DNA from: Stentor roeselii
Lineage: Eukaryota; Ciliophora; Heterotrichea; Heterotrichida; Stentoridae
Direction: 5' to 3'
Assembly (NCBI GenBank): GCA_006503475.1
Contig: RSEH01000253.1
Coordinates: 1 to 64,000, forward strand
Length of the DNA stretch: 64,000 nt
Both the position numbers and the translations under genes were made by a program. Position 1 is the stretch's first letter, and each line of letters starts with the position of its first letter. The notes under the pieces were generated by a model that did no database searches, had not been told where the DNA came from, and saw only the letters and a list, made by a program, of their open reading frames with translations. Below are positions 41,901-50,827 of the stretch, piece by piece.

Positions 41901-44900
41901 AATTCAAAAAACGAGAATTTTCCCTCTACAAAGATTTCAACACAACGATTTCTCAAAGCCCGAGAAACTTCTCCAAAAGCAGGGTCATAAGAAAAAAATA
42001 TCCTAAAGTTCGGATGTGGCCTTACGACATAACTTTTTCCATCAACCAGTCCTCGTTCATTAACCAGAAGTGAACCACCCGGTTCCAACAATGAATTAAT
42101 CCTGTCAAGAACAGCGGCATTGCACTTGTTACAGTTCTTCAGCAACACCCAGCCACCTTGTTGCACAGACCTCAACAAAAAACTATCAAACCAGGCAAAT
42201 TGTCCTTGTTCAGTCTGCTCGAAACTTCCTAATAATGTGGAAGAGTCACTGTTGCTACTTAAGGAAAATTCAAATGTCGAGGTCCCTGAAAGACTTGCAG
42301 CTATTCGGACCAAAGTGCTTTTTCCGCTACCTGAAGGGCCGACAAGTAGCACAGGCCATGAAAATGAAGAAACTTCTAAAATTCTGTCAAGTAAAAAAAT
42401 TTGATTTGGAATCATTTCACAGGTTTTTGGGAAAGAAGAAGAAGGAAATTTTGAATTGTTTATGAAAAAATAATTCGGTGTCAGGTAAAAAAATGGAATT
42501 TTCAGGTCGGTTGAGGAATTGTAAACTTCTGAGAATGTCGAGTGGAATACAGAACGTTGATCGGCGGTTCTTAAACGGGTGAAGTAAAGAGTTGATATTC
42601 GAGCGCCTTGCTTTTCTCTTAGGATGTCACGTAAGTTAAACTCCCAGGGACCTTTTAAACGCGTTTTTAACTTTTCACTGAATTCTACTGTTTTTTTGTT
42701 GGATGGATGGGGGAAAAGGTCTGAAAGGATCTTTTCGTAGTCATCGCTTAGAAGCTCGTCCATGTAGATTTTAGTGAAACGGTTTAGGAAACTCTTTGGA
42801 AGACCTTTTCGACCACCTCCTTGGTTTACCGGGTTTTGGGCTCCGAAGATCTTGAATGTTGAAGAGCATTTTACTTCTAGGTTGATTTCTGGAATGTATA
42901 CCTGGCTTCGGTGGTCTAGAAGAGCGTTTAGACCTTCTATTACTTGTTGAGGACAAAGGTTTAGTTCGTCAAGAATCACCCATTTTCCGGTTTTTAGAGC
43001 GTCGAGTAAGACCCCATCACACCATTCAAACTTTTCACCAACAGGCAAATCACATCCCAACAAATCAATTAAATCAGTTTCTTCACTCAAGTTAATCCTA
43101 ACAACATCAATTCCAACAACCCTAGCAAGGGCTTCCACAATGCTAGTCTTCCCAACTCCCGGCGGTCCTTCTAACAAAACAGCTTTCGGCATTTGCAAGG
43201 CCCTAAGCAAGCAATAAAGATTATTTTTAATATTCGGTCCATCAAACGAGTAATTTTTCACAATAGGATTAATACAAGGTATAAAAAAAGGGTGAATTCC
43301 AATCATTCCATCAAAATAAACAACTTTTTCCTGATTTAAATCCTTTCCAAACATCTCAAACCACTTCTTCATCTCATTCTTCGGAAGAACCAAAGCAAGA
43401 GCCTCTTGAAATCTATTCGGGACCCTTTTGATGAAATCAGCGCAAGTGATGGCATCTCGAAGAGAAAGAGGTACTTTCGTTGTTTTTGAACTATTGTAAA
43501 CTTGAATGAAATCAATTAAATCCTCTGGGTTCGAAAGACGGGCTTTTAAAATTTCTGACATGTCTTCTGGGGTAAGACTTACCCAGATCTCAGTGAATCG
43601 GTTTCTTAAAGCTGGAGAAAGTTCTTTTTTACCGTAGTCGCCTCCTGGGTTCATTGTGGCAAAAATAGCGAATCCTGGAGATGCCTGGATTTCAAGATGG
43701 TCCTCTGAAGGTTTTTCTGGAATGAGAAGTTTTCTTTCAGCTTCTAAGACACTATTCAACCTCTCTAAGACACTGTCATCTGCAAGTGAAATCTCATCGA
43801 TCAAGAAGTAATCACCTGATAAAAAGCTTTGAACAAGAGGACCATCAACCCATTCAAAAAGTTTCAAACATTTTTTCCCTTTATCCAAAACCTGCTGTTT
43901 TTCATTAATTTTCAATTCTCCAGTCTTGACTTTTTCTAAAACTTCTCTTAAAGAATTTTCTGAGATTTCAAATTCAATTCCAGTAATATCTTGAAGATCT
44001 TGAAAAAACTGAGAAATTAAAAGACCCTTGGCCCTTACAGGTCTTAAACTTCCTAAAAAGTCTGAAGTTTCTGTATGTTGGTGACAGTTAAGAGTTCTTA
44101 GAAGTTTATTGTTATGCATTGCGAGTGCTGAACAGATGGAAGTCTTTCCGCATCCAGTTTCTCCAACAAGTAAAACTGGTTCATTGTTTAAAACTGCTGA
44201 GTGGACTAAGGTGAAAAGTCTTTTCATATGAAAGTTCCAAATAATTCCACAGTCTTTTCTGTTAAAATGATGGGAAAAGTAATTGTTGTAAAAGAGAGGC
44301 AAGTTCAGTTTTACTGATTTGCAGTGCTTCTCGATTGTTGATTGAATCATCGATTTTTCTTCTTGGCTTCGAAGACGCTCGGCTAGGAGGATGAAGGTGA
44401 AATGTGCAAGTTCCTCGTAACCTACTGGCTCTCTTTTAGCGATTTTTAAGAGGTCTCTTATTGTTATGAAACCGTATCGGCCCATGAATGCCCGGGTTTG
44501 CTGACGGTGTCTTTGAAGGTCTCGCATTATTTGGATTAAAACGTTCGCGTAAGATGGAGCCATTTTACCTTTTATCTGAAGAATTGTCACAAGTTCGTCG
44601 TCTGGCAGTTCAGGGATGAACATCTCAACAAACCGATTACGAAAAGCTTTTGAAAGTTCCTTCCTACCAGCATAAGCAGTCGGATTCTGAGTTGCAAAGA
44701 GTCTAAAATTCTTATGAGGGGTAATAGTAGTTTGAGTTTCCGGAATAAAAAGTTCCTGGTTGTCATCCAAAAGTCTATTCAAAGCTTCTAAAACTTCAGA
44801 AGGTGCTAAATTTAATTCATCAAGTACCAAGAAATACCCATTTTTCACTGCTTTGACAAGAGGTCCTTCACAAAAAACAAGTCTTCCGGAATTATCAGAA

Positions 44901-47176
44901 ACATAACTTCCGATGTACTCTTCAATATCAGTATGTTCGTGATTATTAATCCTTACAAACTCATGTCCCAGTAGTTCTGACAAGTACTTCACCATGCTTG
45001 TCTTTCCACTACTTGTAGGCCCTTCAAGTAATATCGCATTATTCGAGTAAATAACTGCCCTTGAAAGTGCTTGCAAGTTTGCCTTTACAGAAGGAGTGAG
45101 AATAAAACTAGAGTCTGTACTTGGATTTGCGCCTTTCTCGTGAAAGTATCCTAAAACATTTATGTGAGTTGACTCGAGGTTGCAGTTGGGACGAGCACTC
45201 GCCCCAGGAGCCAACGGGTCAAGAACAGAACTGATCGAAGTTTTCAGTGGAGTCTCAAAGAAGACCTTCAACCCATTATACAAAGAATGTGGAAAAGAAT
45301 AATGTCCAGCAAAAGCAACAGAGTACTTAAGCGCACGACATAAAGTCCTTAAAGTATAGCAAGGAGGTCTTCCATTACCATCTTCAATTAACCCTTGCCT
45401 GCTCATTTTCCTCATTTGAATATAAAAATTCGCTATTTTTTCCATAGTTTTTCGATCAGTTTTCCCATTAAGGTAAAAGTTGATAACTTCCATCAAATCA
45501 TCGAATTTTTCCATATCAGGTACAAAAAATTCACTAAATTTGCATCTCAAGCTGCTTGGAAGGTCTTTCTTGCCAACTTGTTTTCCAGGATTCATGCATC
45601 CAAATAAGCGAAACCCAGGAGACGGTAAAATCGAGTGAGTTTCTCCCTTTTCTATCAAGGTCAGCCCTTGACCTTCTAAAACACTATAAAGCCTTTCAAG
45701 AACTTCATCTTCCGCAAGGTTAATTTCTTCTAACAACACCCAACTGCCTTCTTTTAATGCTTTCACAAGAGACCCTTCTTCGAAATGAAAAGCAAATTGA
45801 GAGTTTTTCATTCTTTTTTTACAGTTTTCTATTAAATCCAGTATTTTTTCCTTAATCTCTACCTCAAAAGAAAGACTTTCTAAAGAATATTCTAAAGATT
45901 TCAGAAACTTTCCCCATTTTCCTGCTGCAAATAGTTGTTTTGCCGACATGGTCGCTAAATGTTCAAAATCTTCTACTTTGTAAGCCTCTTTAACAAAAGT
46001 AGTGAGTAAAGGAAGCATGACTGAAGATAAGGCAACAGGTTTAAAGCCTCCAACAATGTCAGTCGGGTCAGAAGTTTGACTTAAATTGTGAACGTAAAGT
46101 TTTTTATTTGTGAATGTTGCCAGGTACTGAATTATTGAAGTCTTTCCGCAACCGGTCTCACCTATTAAAAGAACATTTTCGTTGAAACTTACTGCAGAGC
46201 ATAATGTTTCGAGAAGTCGCGCTGAATATGAATTTATTGAAAAATTCAAAGAATTTAAATGAGTTGTTTGAATCTCTGGAGAAATACCTACTTGAAGAGA
46301 GTGAGGGGAGGTTTTTACTTGGATTTTACGGTTTTCTACTAGCGCTTGGCACATTGAGAGGTTTAGGTTTAGAACTTCGGAGATTTGTTTTAGTGAGTCT
46401 TCCCGGTCACGGAGGGAGGAGTAGACTGCAAGTGCTTCGAGTAGGATGTTTTCTCTGCATCTTTCTGTTAGGCTTGCGGGTACAGCTTTTCCATAAATTT
46501 TTTCAATTTGAAAGCCAGCTCTAGCAACAAACTTTTTCCAATCATTAATAATAAGTTTCCTTCCACTAAGTTTATCAATTTCCACATGTACCCTTAAAAG
46601 CATATCTTCAACCAATCCTCCGTTGGACACAGGAGGTTTGACGATTTCTTTAAAGCTTTGAAAGTCAATCTGCTGAATGTTGAGCTGCACCCAAGCAGAA
46701 TTTTGAGGAATAGGGCAAGTGGCAGTTCCAAGTATTTTAAATCCATTCGCTGGAATGATAGGCTCAGTTTTATTTGGAACTTGAATAAGCCGAGTAAGCA
46801 GGGTGTTGCTGAGAAGAGTTAAAATGTCTTCAGACATACGGTCCAAGTTTTCAAATAAGACCCAAGCCCCAGTCTGAGCCGCATGTGCCAAGATTCCAGT
46901 TTTCCAGATAAACTCTCCAGGCACCTCAGAACAAACATAAGTCCCAATCAAATTTTTACTATCAACCGAGCTATCCATATAAACCGTCAGCATTTCCTGG
47001 CCCTTCCACTGACTCAAAGCCCTGAAAAGTGATGACTTGCCAGAGCAAGCAGGCCCAACAAGGCAAATTCCATGTTCTAAATCCGATAATCGTTTCAAAC
47101 AGTCCATGTGTGAAGAAAACATCAAAGGAACTGAAAAACTTTCTCTCTCAATCTTCGCTTTTTTCTTCAGTGACAT
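35930..47176 (-). CDS. MDN1: Midasin (Rea1/Mdn1), AAA+ ribosome-assembly ATPase
   Basis: I place the start at the ATG at 47176 (MSLKKKAKIERES), giving 3,748 residues without introns; an upstream in-frame ATG would add 38 hydrophobic residues and collide with the divergent gene. Midasin is a dynein-like AAA+ motor that strips assembly factors (Rsa4, Ytm1) from pre-60S particles in the nucleus. Six Walker A motifs are visible: GPACSGKSS (about residue 40), GETGCGKTS (335), GPTSSGKTS (720), GETGCGKTS (1005), GPPGVGKTS (1335) and GPSGSGKST (1613), with matching Walker B sites such as LDELNLAP and LDELNLCP. A helical linker follows, then a D/E-rich region (about 3065-3300) and the C-terminal VWA domain whose MIDAS reads DDSFSM (about 3554). 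It is shorter than yeast Rea1 (about 4,900). Confidence 0.95.
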   Translation of the reverse strand: MSLKKKAKIERESFSVPLMFSSHMDCLKRLSDLEHGICLVGPACSGKSSLFRALSQWKGQEMLTVYMDSSVDSKNLIGTYVCSEVPGEFIWKTGILAHAAQTGAWVLFENLDRMSEDILTLLSNTLLTRLIQVPNKTEPIIPANGFKILGTATCPIPQNSAWVQLNIQQIDFQSFKEIVKPPVSNGGLVEDMLLRVHVEIDKLSGRKLIINDWKKFVARAGFQIEKIYGKAVPASLTERCRENILLEALAVYSSLRDREDSLKQISEVLNLNLSMCQALVENRKIQVKTSPHSLQVGISPEIQTTHLNSLNFSINSYSARLLETLCSAVSFNENVLLIGETGCGKTSIIQYLATFTNKKLYVHNLSQTSDPTDIVGGFKPVALSSVMLPLLTTFVKEAYKVEDFEHLATMSAKQLFAAGKWGKFLKSLEYSLESLSFEVEIKEKILDLIENCKKRMKNSQFAFHFEEGSLVKALKEGSWVLLEEINLAEDEVLERLYSVLEGQGLTLIEKGETHSILPSPGFRLFGCMNPGKQVGKKDLPSSLRCKFSEFFVPDMEKFDDLMEVINFYLNGKTDRKTMEKIANFYIQMRKMSRQGLIEDGNGRPPCYTLRTLCRALKYSVAFAGHYSFPHSLYNGLKVFFETPLKTSISSVLDPLAPGASARPNCNLESTHINVLGYFHEKGANPSTDSSFILTPSVKANLQALSRAVIYSNNAILLEGPTSSGKTSMVKYLSELLGHEFVRINNHEHTDIEEYIGSYVSDNSGRLVFCEGPLVKAVKNGYFLVLDELNLAPSEVLEALNRLLDDNQELFIPETQTTITPHKNFRLFATQNPTAYAGRKELSKAFRNRFVEMFIPELPDDELVTILQIKGKMAPSYANVLIQIMRDLQRHRQQTRAFMGRYGFITIRDLLKIAKREPVGYEELAHFTFILLAERLRSQEEKSMIQSTIEKHCKSVKLNLPLFYNNYFSHHFNRKDCGIIWNFHMKRLFTLVHSAVLNNEPVLLVGETGCGKTSICSALAMHNNKLLRTLNCHQHTETSDFLGSLRPVRAKGLLISQFFQDLQDITGIEFEISENSLREVLEKVKTGELKINEKQQVLDKGKKCLKLFEWVDGPLVQSFLSGDYFLIDEISLADDSVLERLNSVLEAERKLLIPEKPSEDHLEIQASPGFAIFATMNPGGDYGKKELSPALRNRFTEIWVSLTPEDMSEILKARLSNPEDLIDFIQVYNSSKTTKVPLSLRDAITCADFIKRVPNRFQEALALVLPKNEMKKWFEMFGKDLNQEKVVYFDGMIGIHPFFIPCINPIVKNYSFDGPNIKNNLYCLLRALQMPKAVLLEGPPGVGKTSIVEALARVVGIDVVRINLSEETDLIDLLGCDLPVGEKFEWCDGVLLDALKTGKWVILDELNLCPQQVIEGLNALLDHRSQVYIPEINLEVKCSSTFKIFGAQNPVNQGGGRKGLPKSFLNRFTKIYMDELLSDDYEKILSDLFPHPSNKKTVEFSEKLKTRLKGPWEFNLRDILREKQGARISTLYFTRLRTADQRSVFHSTFSEVYNSSTDLKIPFFYLTPNYFFINNSKFPSSSFPKTCEMIPNQIFLLDRILEVSSFSWPVLLVGPSGSGKSTLVRIAASLSGTSTFEFSLSSNSDSSTLLGSFEQTEQGQFAWFDSFLLRSVQQGGWVLLKNCNKCNAAVLDRINSLLEPGGSLLVNERGLVDGKSYVVRPHPNFRIFFSYDPAFGEVSRALRNRCVEIFVEGKFSFFEFNRIFSVSLEEFSCVGKMSIAQAALCKQLQRVMNRKEALKIAYGLEEGNWEECDLKVNGLRFLQSIEKFLEDPVKAYFLEDLGFCSENSTQEAKECFLSGSCHFDVKKRCEAVGCETIEHLLPSCDLFLPVLNLENSLFHYLSVSNQVYPRQSLKPLKNPLKPLTLEDLKHFWLLNRSSSELLCWKIMKKLDDSSNPPLPKGLLSSYKSRRSSNPLPVLGAGPLLVTEREFALMLSGKAAESQEARSFVKVIDEDSNELIVPVLSNKQSFQSEERKFLEEIFEIYEQVLFKHLLQCLQDLKISVIFLKNLTFFPSSYLKAIWMIQKGFSMKEVILPILKTSDGISQDFLAIFQGMKQTSVLEAPKFWTLCNNILAWPKVPQRVCLPEKYVSELKDELRRCCLSDEKIEKVAGRSQAASLGLWLYKLYVQMNKDPDALYWDLNRDYCQIVSLIQKNIDTRIGFHDFRMGFKWENSLVVFYRETLKCFYDKSIRLAPSLRPVHPESEKFLNYLSSLPSYSRLSNLLIQEQTSTSQKFLTDLLSSLISSSSSFTSPLSLPLLESLYLMLFGLHSESLKPDELFSYPIPLSSYNDHLITSHLFSSTDFLRNLITSVLKQTKSKDSFSMHLKQIPRYSSEHNIGEKTSEENEKEKNLKESKQIQKIFPTFKDEALWNQVCSKEKQVIVDLFIDWQFACGRLENQLESRFFHSLPYNFPGCYLQKPLEVHLKSLMRKYEEPVINFNFYKDPNPHESMQAYSPLVSLLKRMTEISQEFPDHAVIQEIQYLAYKALKRPIFSTPLMQMTGILEVVVLKTEDWEKFAHSGVSVKKEINEIYAVLKRWRELQIKSWENVLEETRQKAFEKEAKLWARLVRVFYLQKVNGKELFDVLDEFIRGSSLGVFQFRLEMLRDFMKVIPSDQVLPVYHIIAFYSSFNVQFKSFFDEQYKEIDERLKEIVQIAKFKISNYLLWKDSVSKVHKQLNALVVKYKTVLKLPFEVHVLQKHRNSYQVNILEQPLKVQDQFSEDSDFESLSLQIIKKLEELKQFPGKNEKKIALNELFKELHDRGFSKYYKQSDLKVFDLPRFDLYERITDLSSHERYFYSCIDKMTVLQFTQTISQDLLYEEKESCLGLANSLMTELFKLRTKLNLELSSFKVHLSTPASLTPLVSEVSNFLKSEEFRQFQQNLDSKQSSTFKTPVLSGEISDLTTLERSLTSLLNHPSLPSTLQDQLLTYNTKISSLLSSSEIINLLSLKINTFHSTSLSTYRSLGKLTHILLSIFISLFTQGFCIPPELQDPDDNDQNGTGLGEGRGEKNITNELEDEEQFGEQKDKENNENPENSSEISEENQAMDVENDFQEDQKEDLQEEQSGDDKLEEAKGNEQLMDEDNSMDVDENSEACVRETANPDLTQPPDMKAGEMPQDRTGDVEDVEDFDMQGKESSDKEMKEEDSEEILDVDKRSQDDSLEEDSEASEGSEKEEKEGNEENEEKEEKNDSNHEENKKDEQESEEEKKLDEFKNREQVKYDSQAQGNEDLQANTQKMLEGHENSGKQGETQNIISKLKSEWSESKGPSEIGPKSCQSNNEALNKVQVINSSEDFKRPETSDLYTFTETSLETAPAASSEPNNSNLPEHLENPSKSETQILDCNEDLLNSTPQSKPEVSQPSKEPEKPSSLSTFLQFQEGSRSSGKQPVLSTSSIQSEINENFEILPQTPPEAYEIEAWQDLERETSSISSELCEQLRILLEPTKAKSLKGDYKTGKRINMKKVIAYIASSYRKDKIWLRRTRQTAREYQVLIAIDDSFSMKQNGLGPVATKGLAALAQALNKLEVGQLAVAAIREGLSVLHDFSNFFLPEDGAFVLNQLNFAYGRDKANDNCYANFVNQTQSFLRSRGNNEMQLVVVISDGRMNKDKVRPCLRKSDGIFYLFVIVDNQDSSVFDMKSTVISKKDGKSSVKVFPYLEDFPFEFYVVVQSTDLLVHVLADVVRQWFELIRN

Positions 47177-47213
47177 TATAAACCATTCCAAATAGCTATT
47201 TAAACAAGTAATA
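47177..47213. promoter_or_regulatory. 37-bp divergent intergenic region (shared promoter)
   Basis: Only 37 bp separate the ATG of midasin (minus) from the ATG of the 496-residue gene (plus). It contains an AT-rich core (near CTATTTAAACAAGTAAT). Both promoters and both 5' UTRs must fit here or extend into the opposite gene. Confidence 0.6.
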
Positions 47214-48704
47214 ATGAAAAAACTTATGAAAAAACAAAAAAACACCGAAAACCTGCTAAACGAAAACCTTGAAATCCTGCAAGACTTCAAAAAACTCCAA
47301 AAAACTCTGCCAAGTCCACAACTTCAAGCAGATCTTCAGAAAATAATGAAAAAATTCAACTTGCTCGGGAAAAGTTACGCGACTTTCAAGTCTAATGTCT
47401 TCAAAGACCTGAACTTTTCGAAGGAAAAAGCGAAAAGTTTCATTTTGAGCATCGAGTCATCAAGATGTGAAGGAAAACAGATACACCGCCAAAAAAGTCT
47501 CATCAAAAGTAAGGAAAATGTTCTCAAGTCAAGAGAACGTGAATGGCAGAGAAGTCTTGGAAAAATTAGAGGACTATGGGAAAAGAACTTGTTTGAAATG
47601 GAAACAAGTCTTAAGTATCAGAGGGAAACAATTAGACGTATTGGAAGCAGCTATTTCAGTAGTATTCGAAATATTGAAAAAGAACTGCAGGATGCTCTTG
47701 ATGGGCCTAAGGTACCTGGGTTGAAATTGGAACAGATTAAAAGTAGCAGAACTTCTGTTAAAGGATCTTCTGCTAGAAGCTCTTCGTCTTTTAAGTTGTC
47801 GGATGAGGATGACCTTATTTCGAATAGAAGCGCTTTTTCTTATGCTACTGAAGATTTGGTTTCGCATAGGTCGAATTCTTCTAGAGCCAGGGCTATGGTA
47901 AGAAGGGTGAACCCTCCTCTTCCACCAACATTACCAGCATTGGCCAGTGGCGTAGCCACTGGCGGTACCTGTGTAAACGCAGGAGACATTAACGAGTCCG
48001 TCGAGTTCGAAAAACTGATGAACGAAATCGAGAAAGAAAAGAAATACAAAGACAACCCGAATAGCATCTCAATGGAAAAAAGCATTGGAGGCTGGAAAAG
48101 TGAATACGAAAGCGAAGAAAGTGTTTCATTCAATCTAAACTCAGATGAAATAAAAAAAGCTCTGATTGTTCTGAAAAAAGCTCGTCTTTTAAATGCAGGA
48201 AATAATCAATTCCTTTTAAAACTTGCTGAAATGATAAGAAACCCTGAAAGCTCTTCAAATGTTGAACTCATGCTGCAACTTATCAACCTTGAAAGGAAAA
48301 AAGGAAAAATCGGGCAGAGAAACGCTGGAAGGTCGAAAGGAAGAGGAAAACCTCCGACTCCAACTAATTTAGCAGCTAGAAGAAGAGTTCCAAGCGATCC
48401 TAATGGGACTTCTCGTGAGAAGTTCCTGTTTTCTGATGAAAAGTCATTCAATAGGACGATTCTTTCTATTGAAAATCACTTTTCCCCGAAGGACCAGGAG
48501 TTTTTCGAAGGTAGCTCAATTAATCAGTTTTCCAATAATGACGTCAACCTTGAAGACCTGCTCAATGTTCCTTCTTATGTAGACAGTCTGGGACTTGCAA
48601 ATGCTGACAACAGTTTCATCACATTAGATGAAGACAAGTCAATCAACAAGTATCTAAACGAAGCTCCCGACGAGTTCCCAGTAAGACTTAGGGTTATGAA
48701 ATAG
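47214..48704 (+). CDS. Coiled-coil protein of unknown function
   Basis: 496 residues. Residues 1-160 are mostly coiled coil and basic (KQKNTENLLNENLEILQDFK, FLSIESSR-like, LKYQRETIRRIGSSYFSSI). The middle is Ser-rich and disordered (SSRTSVKGSSARSSSSF) with a Pro-rich stretch (VNPPLPPTLPAL). A second helical part near 310-345 (SDEIKKALIVLKKARLLN) is followed by an acidic tail. No family is recognised. It shares a 37-bp divergent promoter with midasin and ends 48 bp before the ARMC9 gene. Confidence 0.75.
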   Translation: MKKLMKKQKNTENLLNENLEILQDFKKLQKTLPSPQLQADLQKIMKKFNLLGKSYATFKSNVFKDLNFSKEKAKSFILSIESSRCEGKQIHRQKSLIKSKENVLKSREREWQRSLGKIRGLWEKNLFEMETSLKYQRETIRRIGSSYFSSIRNIEKELQDALDGPKVPGLKLEQIKSSRTSVKGSSARSSSSFKLSDEDDLISNRSAFSYATEDLVSHRSNSSRARAMVRRVNPPLPPTLPALASGVATGGTCVNAGDINESVEFEKLMNEIEKEKKYKDNPNSISMEKSIGGWKSEYESEESVSFNLNSDEIKKALIVLKKARLLNAGNNQFLLKLAEMIRNPESSSNVELMLQLINLERKKGKIGQRNAGRSKGRGKPPTPTNLAARRRVPSDPNGTSREKFLFSDEKSFNRTILSIENHFSPKDQEFFEGSSINQFSNNDVNLEDLLNVPSYVDSLGLANADNSFITLDEDKSINKYLNEAPDEFPVRLRVMK

Positions 48705-48752
48705 CGATAAATGTAAATATTGTATTTAAATTTAAAGTTTCAATAGATGTAA

Positions 48753-50147
48753 ATGGAAGAGTCGCTTATTCAAAAGACCTTTATTGAATATCTTCAGTTC
48801 CATAACCTGGAAAAAACTTTGAAAGTCTTTGAGGAGGAGTTCAAGCTTTCTAATAAAAAGTACAAAGAAGATGAACTCTCTAATATGCCCAAGATTTACT
48901 CTTATATGAAAGGGGCTGCTGCTGTCGCCTCTAGAGAAGCACTCAAGGATAAACAGTTCAAACTTATTGAAAAAAACTACTCGATTATTTTACAGGCTGG
49001 AAAACAACTCATGGCCTTGGCTATTGACTCTGTACAGAAGTTGGAAAAAACTTCTTTTAAAGAATCGGTGCAGGTTTTTAAGGAACAACTTCAAAGGTTC
49101 AACCAGATCTTTACAACTGACTCAAGGGTTGAAGAAAAGGACAACATGGAAGCCTTCTCAGACACCGAATTACGAAACACTAAAAACAAGCTACAACAAG
49201 CCCTAAAGCTAAAAGACCTAACCACAATAAAAGAAACCTTAATCACCATACGTAAATCCTGCCTAGGAGCCTCCGCCAAGAACCGTCGAAAAATCGTAGA
49301 ACAGATGATAAAAAACGATTTATTCAGCGGAAACATCGTATACTTCCTAAAGCTATCCCTTGAAGTAAAACTCCAAGTAATGGCTCTTCTCTGCATATAC
49401 GTTTCAATTCCAAAAGGAGTAATATCAGTCCTAAAGCAAAATCCCCAGCCAGTCCTAAACGCGATTCTCGAAAGCATAACTCAAGAATCTCCCGGTTCAG
49501 TAATTCAACGTTTCGCCTTAGGTTCTCTTCAAAAGATCTCAATTTGGAACGAGCCCAGCAGTTCATTTTTAATCGACGGAGGACTTATTCAATGGCTCGT
49601 CAAAGAAGTCCTAGAACGTCCGATACTAAGCGGAGAATACATGCATCCTTATTGCCTCGACTTCGCAAGCGCCCTCGTCGCTAACCTCGTCGGGTCTCAT
49701 TACGGAATGGTTTATCTGGAAACCAAGCAAAACCAAACTGAGGACCTTATGAACTCAATGCTTGAAATGATTAAAGGAGACAATGTCGCAAGTTGTGTTT
49801 TGATTCATTTGTTAATCGCTCTTACTTCTTTGGCTAATGATCGGTTTTTAGCTATTCTTGATAATACTCAGTTCAATGAAAGGATCTCAGAGTTTGTAGA
49901 GTTTTACTCGGTTAAAAGTGGAGAACAGGAAAATGAAAGTCCGGAAAGTAGAAAAATTATTTTGGATATGTGCGCTCATTTGTTTCATCCGAGGGAATGT
50001 GCTGCGAATTTGGATACTAGTGAAGTTATGGAGTTTAATGTTAGGAAACATCAGGAAGAGGTTAAGGAAATTGAGAAAAAACTTGATGATGAAAATGAGT
50101 TACTTGTTTTTGAATGCTTTCCTGATGAGGTTATTGCTGCTATGTAG
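48753..50147 (+). CDS. ARMC9: ARMC9-like LisH and armadillo-repeat ciliary protein
   Basis: 464 residues. An N-terminal LisH motif (LIQKTFIEYLQFHNLEKTLK...FEEEF, residues 4-30) is followed by a helical region and then armadillo-type helices from about residue 150 to 400 (RRKIVEQMIKNDLF, GSVIQRFALGSLQKISIW, DGGLIQWLVKEVLE, YCLDFASALVANLVG). The DGLI.WLV and L(D/E)..ALL.NL pattern is typical of ARMC9, a basal-body and ciliary-base protein linked to cilium stability. The end is shorter than vertebrate ARMC9. An abundant ciliary surface in a heterotrich fits this role. Confidence 0.82.
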   Translation: MEESLIQKTFIEYLQFHNLEKTLKVFEEEFKLSNKKYKEDELSNMPKIYSYMKGAAAVASREALKDKQFKLIEKNYSIILQAGKQLMALAIDSVQKLEKTSFKESVQVFKEQLQRFNQIFTTDSRVEEKDNMEAFSDTELRNTKNKLQQALKLKDLTTIKETLITIRKSCLGASAKNRRKIVEQMIKNDLFSGNIVYFLKLSLEVKLQVMALLCIYVSIPKGVISVLKQNPQPVLNAILESITQESPGSVIQRFALGSLQKISIWNEPSSSFLIDGGLIQWLVKEVLERPILSGEYMHPYCLDFASALVANLVGSHYGMVYLETKQNQTEDLMNSMLEMIKGDNVASCVLIHLLIALTSLANDRFLAILDNTQFNERISEFVEFYSVKSGEQENESPESRKIILDMCAHLFHPRECAANLDTSEVMEFNVRKHQEEVKEIEKKLDDENELLVFECFPDEVIAAM

Positions 50148-50827
50148 TTTATTTAAGTAAGTAGATAGGATTGAAGTTTTTTTAGTTTTTGGGGTTTGGG
50201 AGGGTTAGAGAAAGGAATTTTTTTAGGTGAGAATATTAGAATTTTAATTGTTGAATCTGGGGATTTTGTTGTTGGTTTAGTTAAAAATTATAGAAATTCA
50301 GAGTTTTCTTTAATTGATTTAGTAAATTAATGTATAAGTACCAACAAATTGTCATCCCTTAAAGTCACATAGGCTTTTAATAATGTCCAATTTTTAACAA
50401 GAACATTAGATATTACGAAAAATCGACTTTCAGTTGTTTAAAAAAGATGCTAAGTCTTAAACTTAAACAGAAGGCATAATTTACTTAATGTATAAGCTTA
50501 AACAAATAAGGCAGAAATCATTAGCTAGGTCTGGTGAAAATTTTTATTTTTTTCAACTTGGAGTTGAGACTCATCTGAAATTAGATATGAAATACTTTTT
50601 CTTGTAAGTCTAGATATTTCAGATGCATGCCAATATATATTGATCTATGAACATAAAATCATTTAAACATCTCTGATCCTAATTTGGATTTTAAGGTAGT
50701 AAAGTGGCGATTCATGGTATTTTCATCTAAATTTATACTAGTCTAAAAATTTACACAACATAATTTTTCTTGTTGAATCTTGGAAATACTTCATATAACT
50801 CACAGTAGAATTTATTAATACTAAAAT
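50148..50827. other. Intergenic AT-rich stretch
   Basis: The first 120 bp after the ARMC9 stop are T/G-rich. The remainder has stops in all frames and no repeat. The last part is the presumed promoter of the B-box gene. Confidence 0.45.

Noticed and set aside
47177-47290. N-terminal extension of midasin
   Set aside because: It would overlap the divergent gene's coding region and add a hydrophobic segment unlike any midasin.
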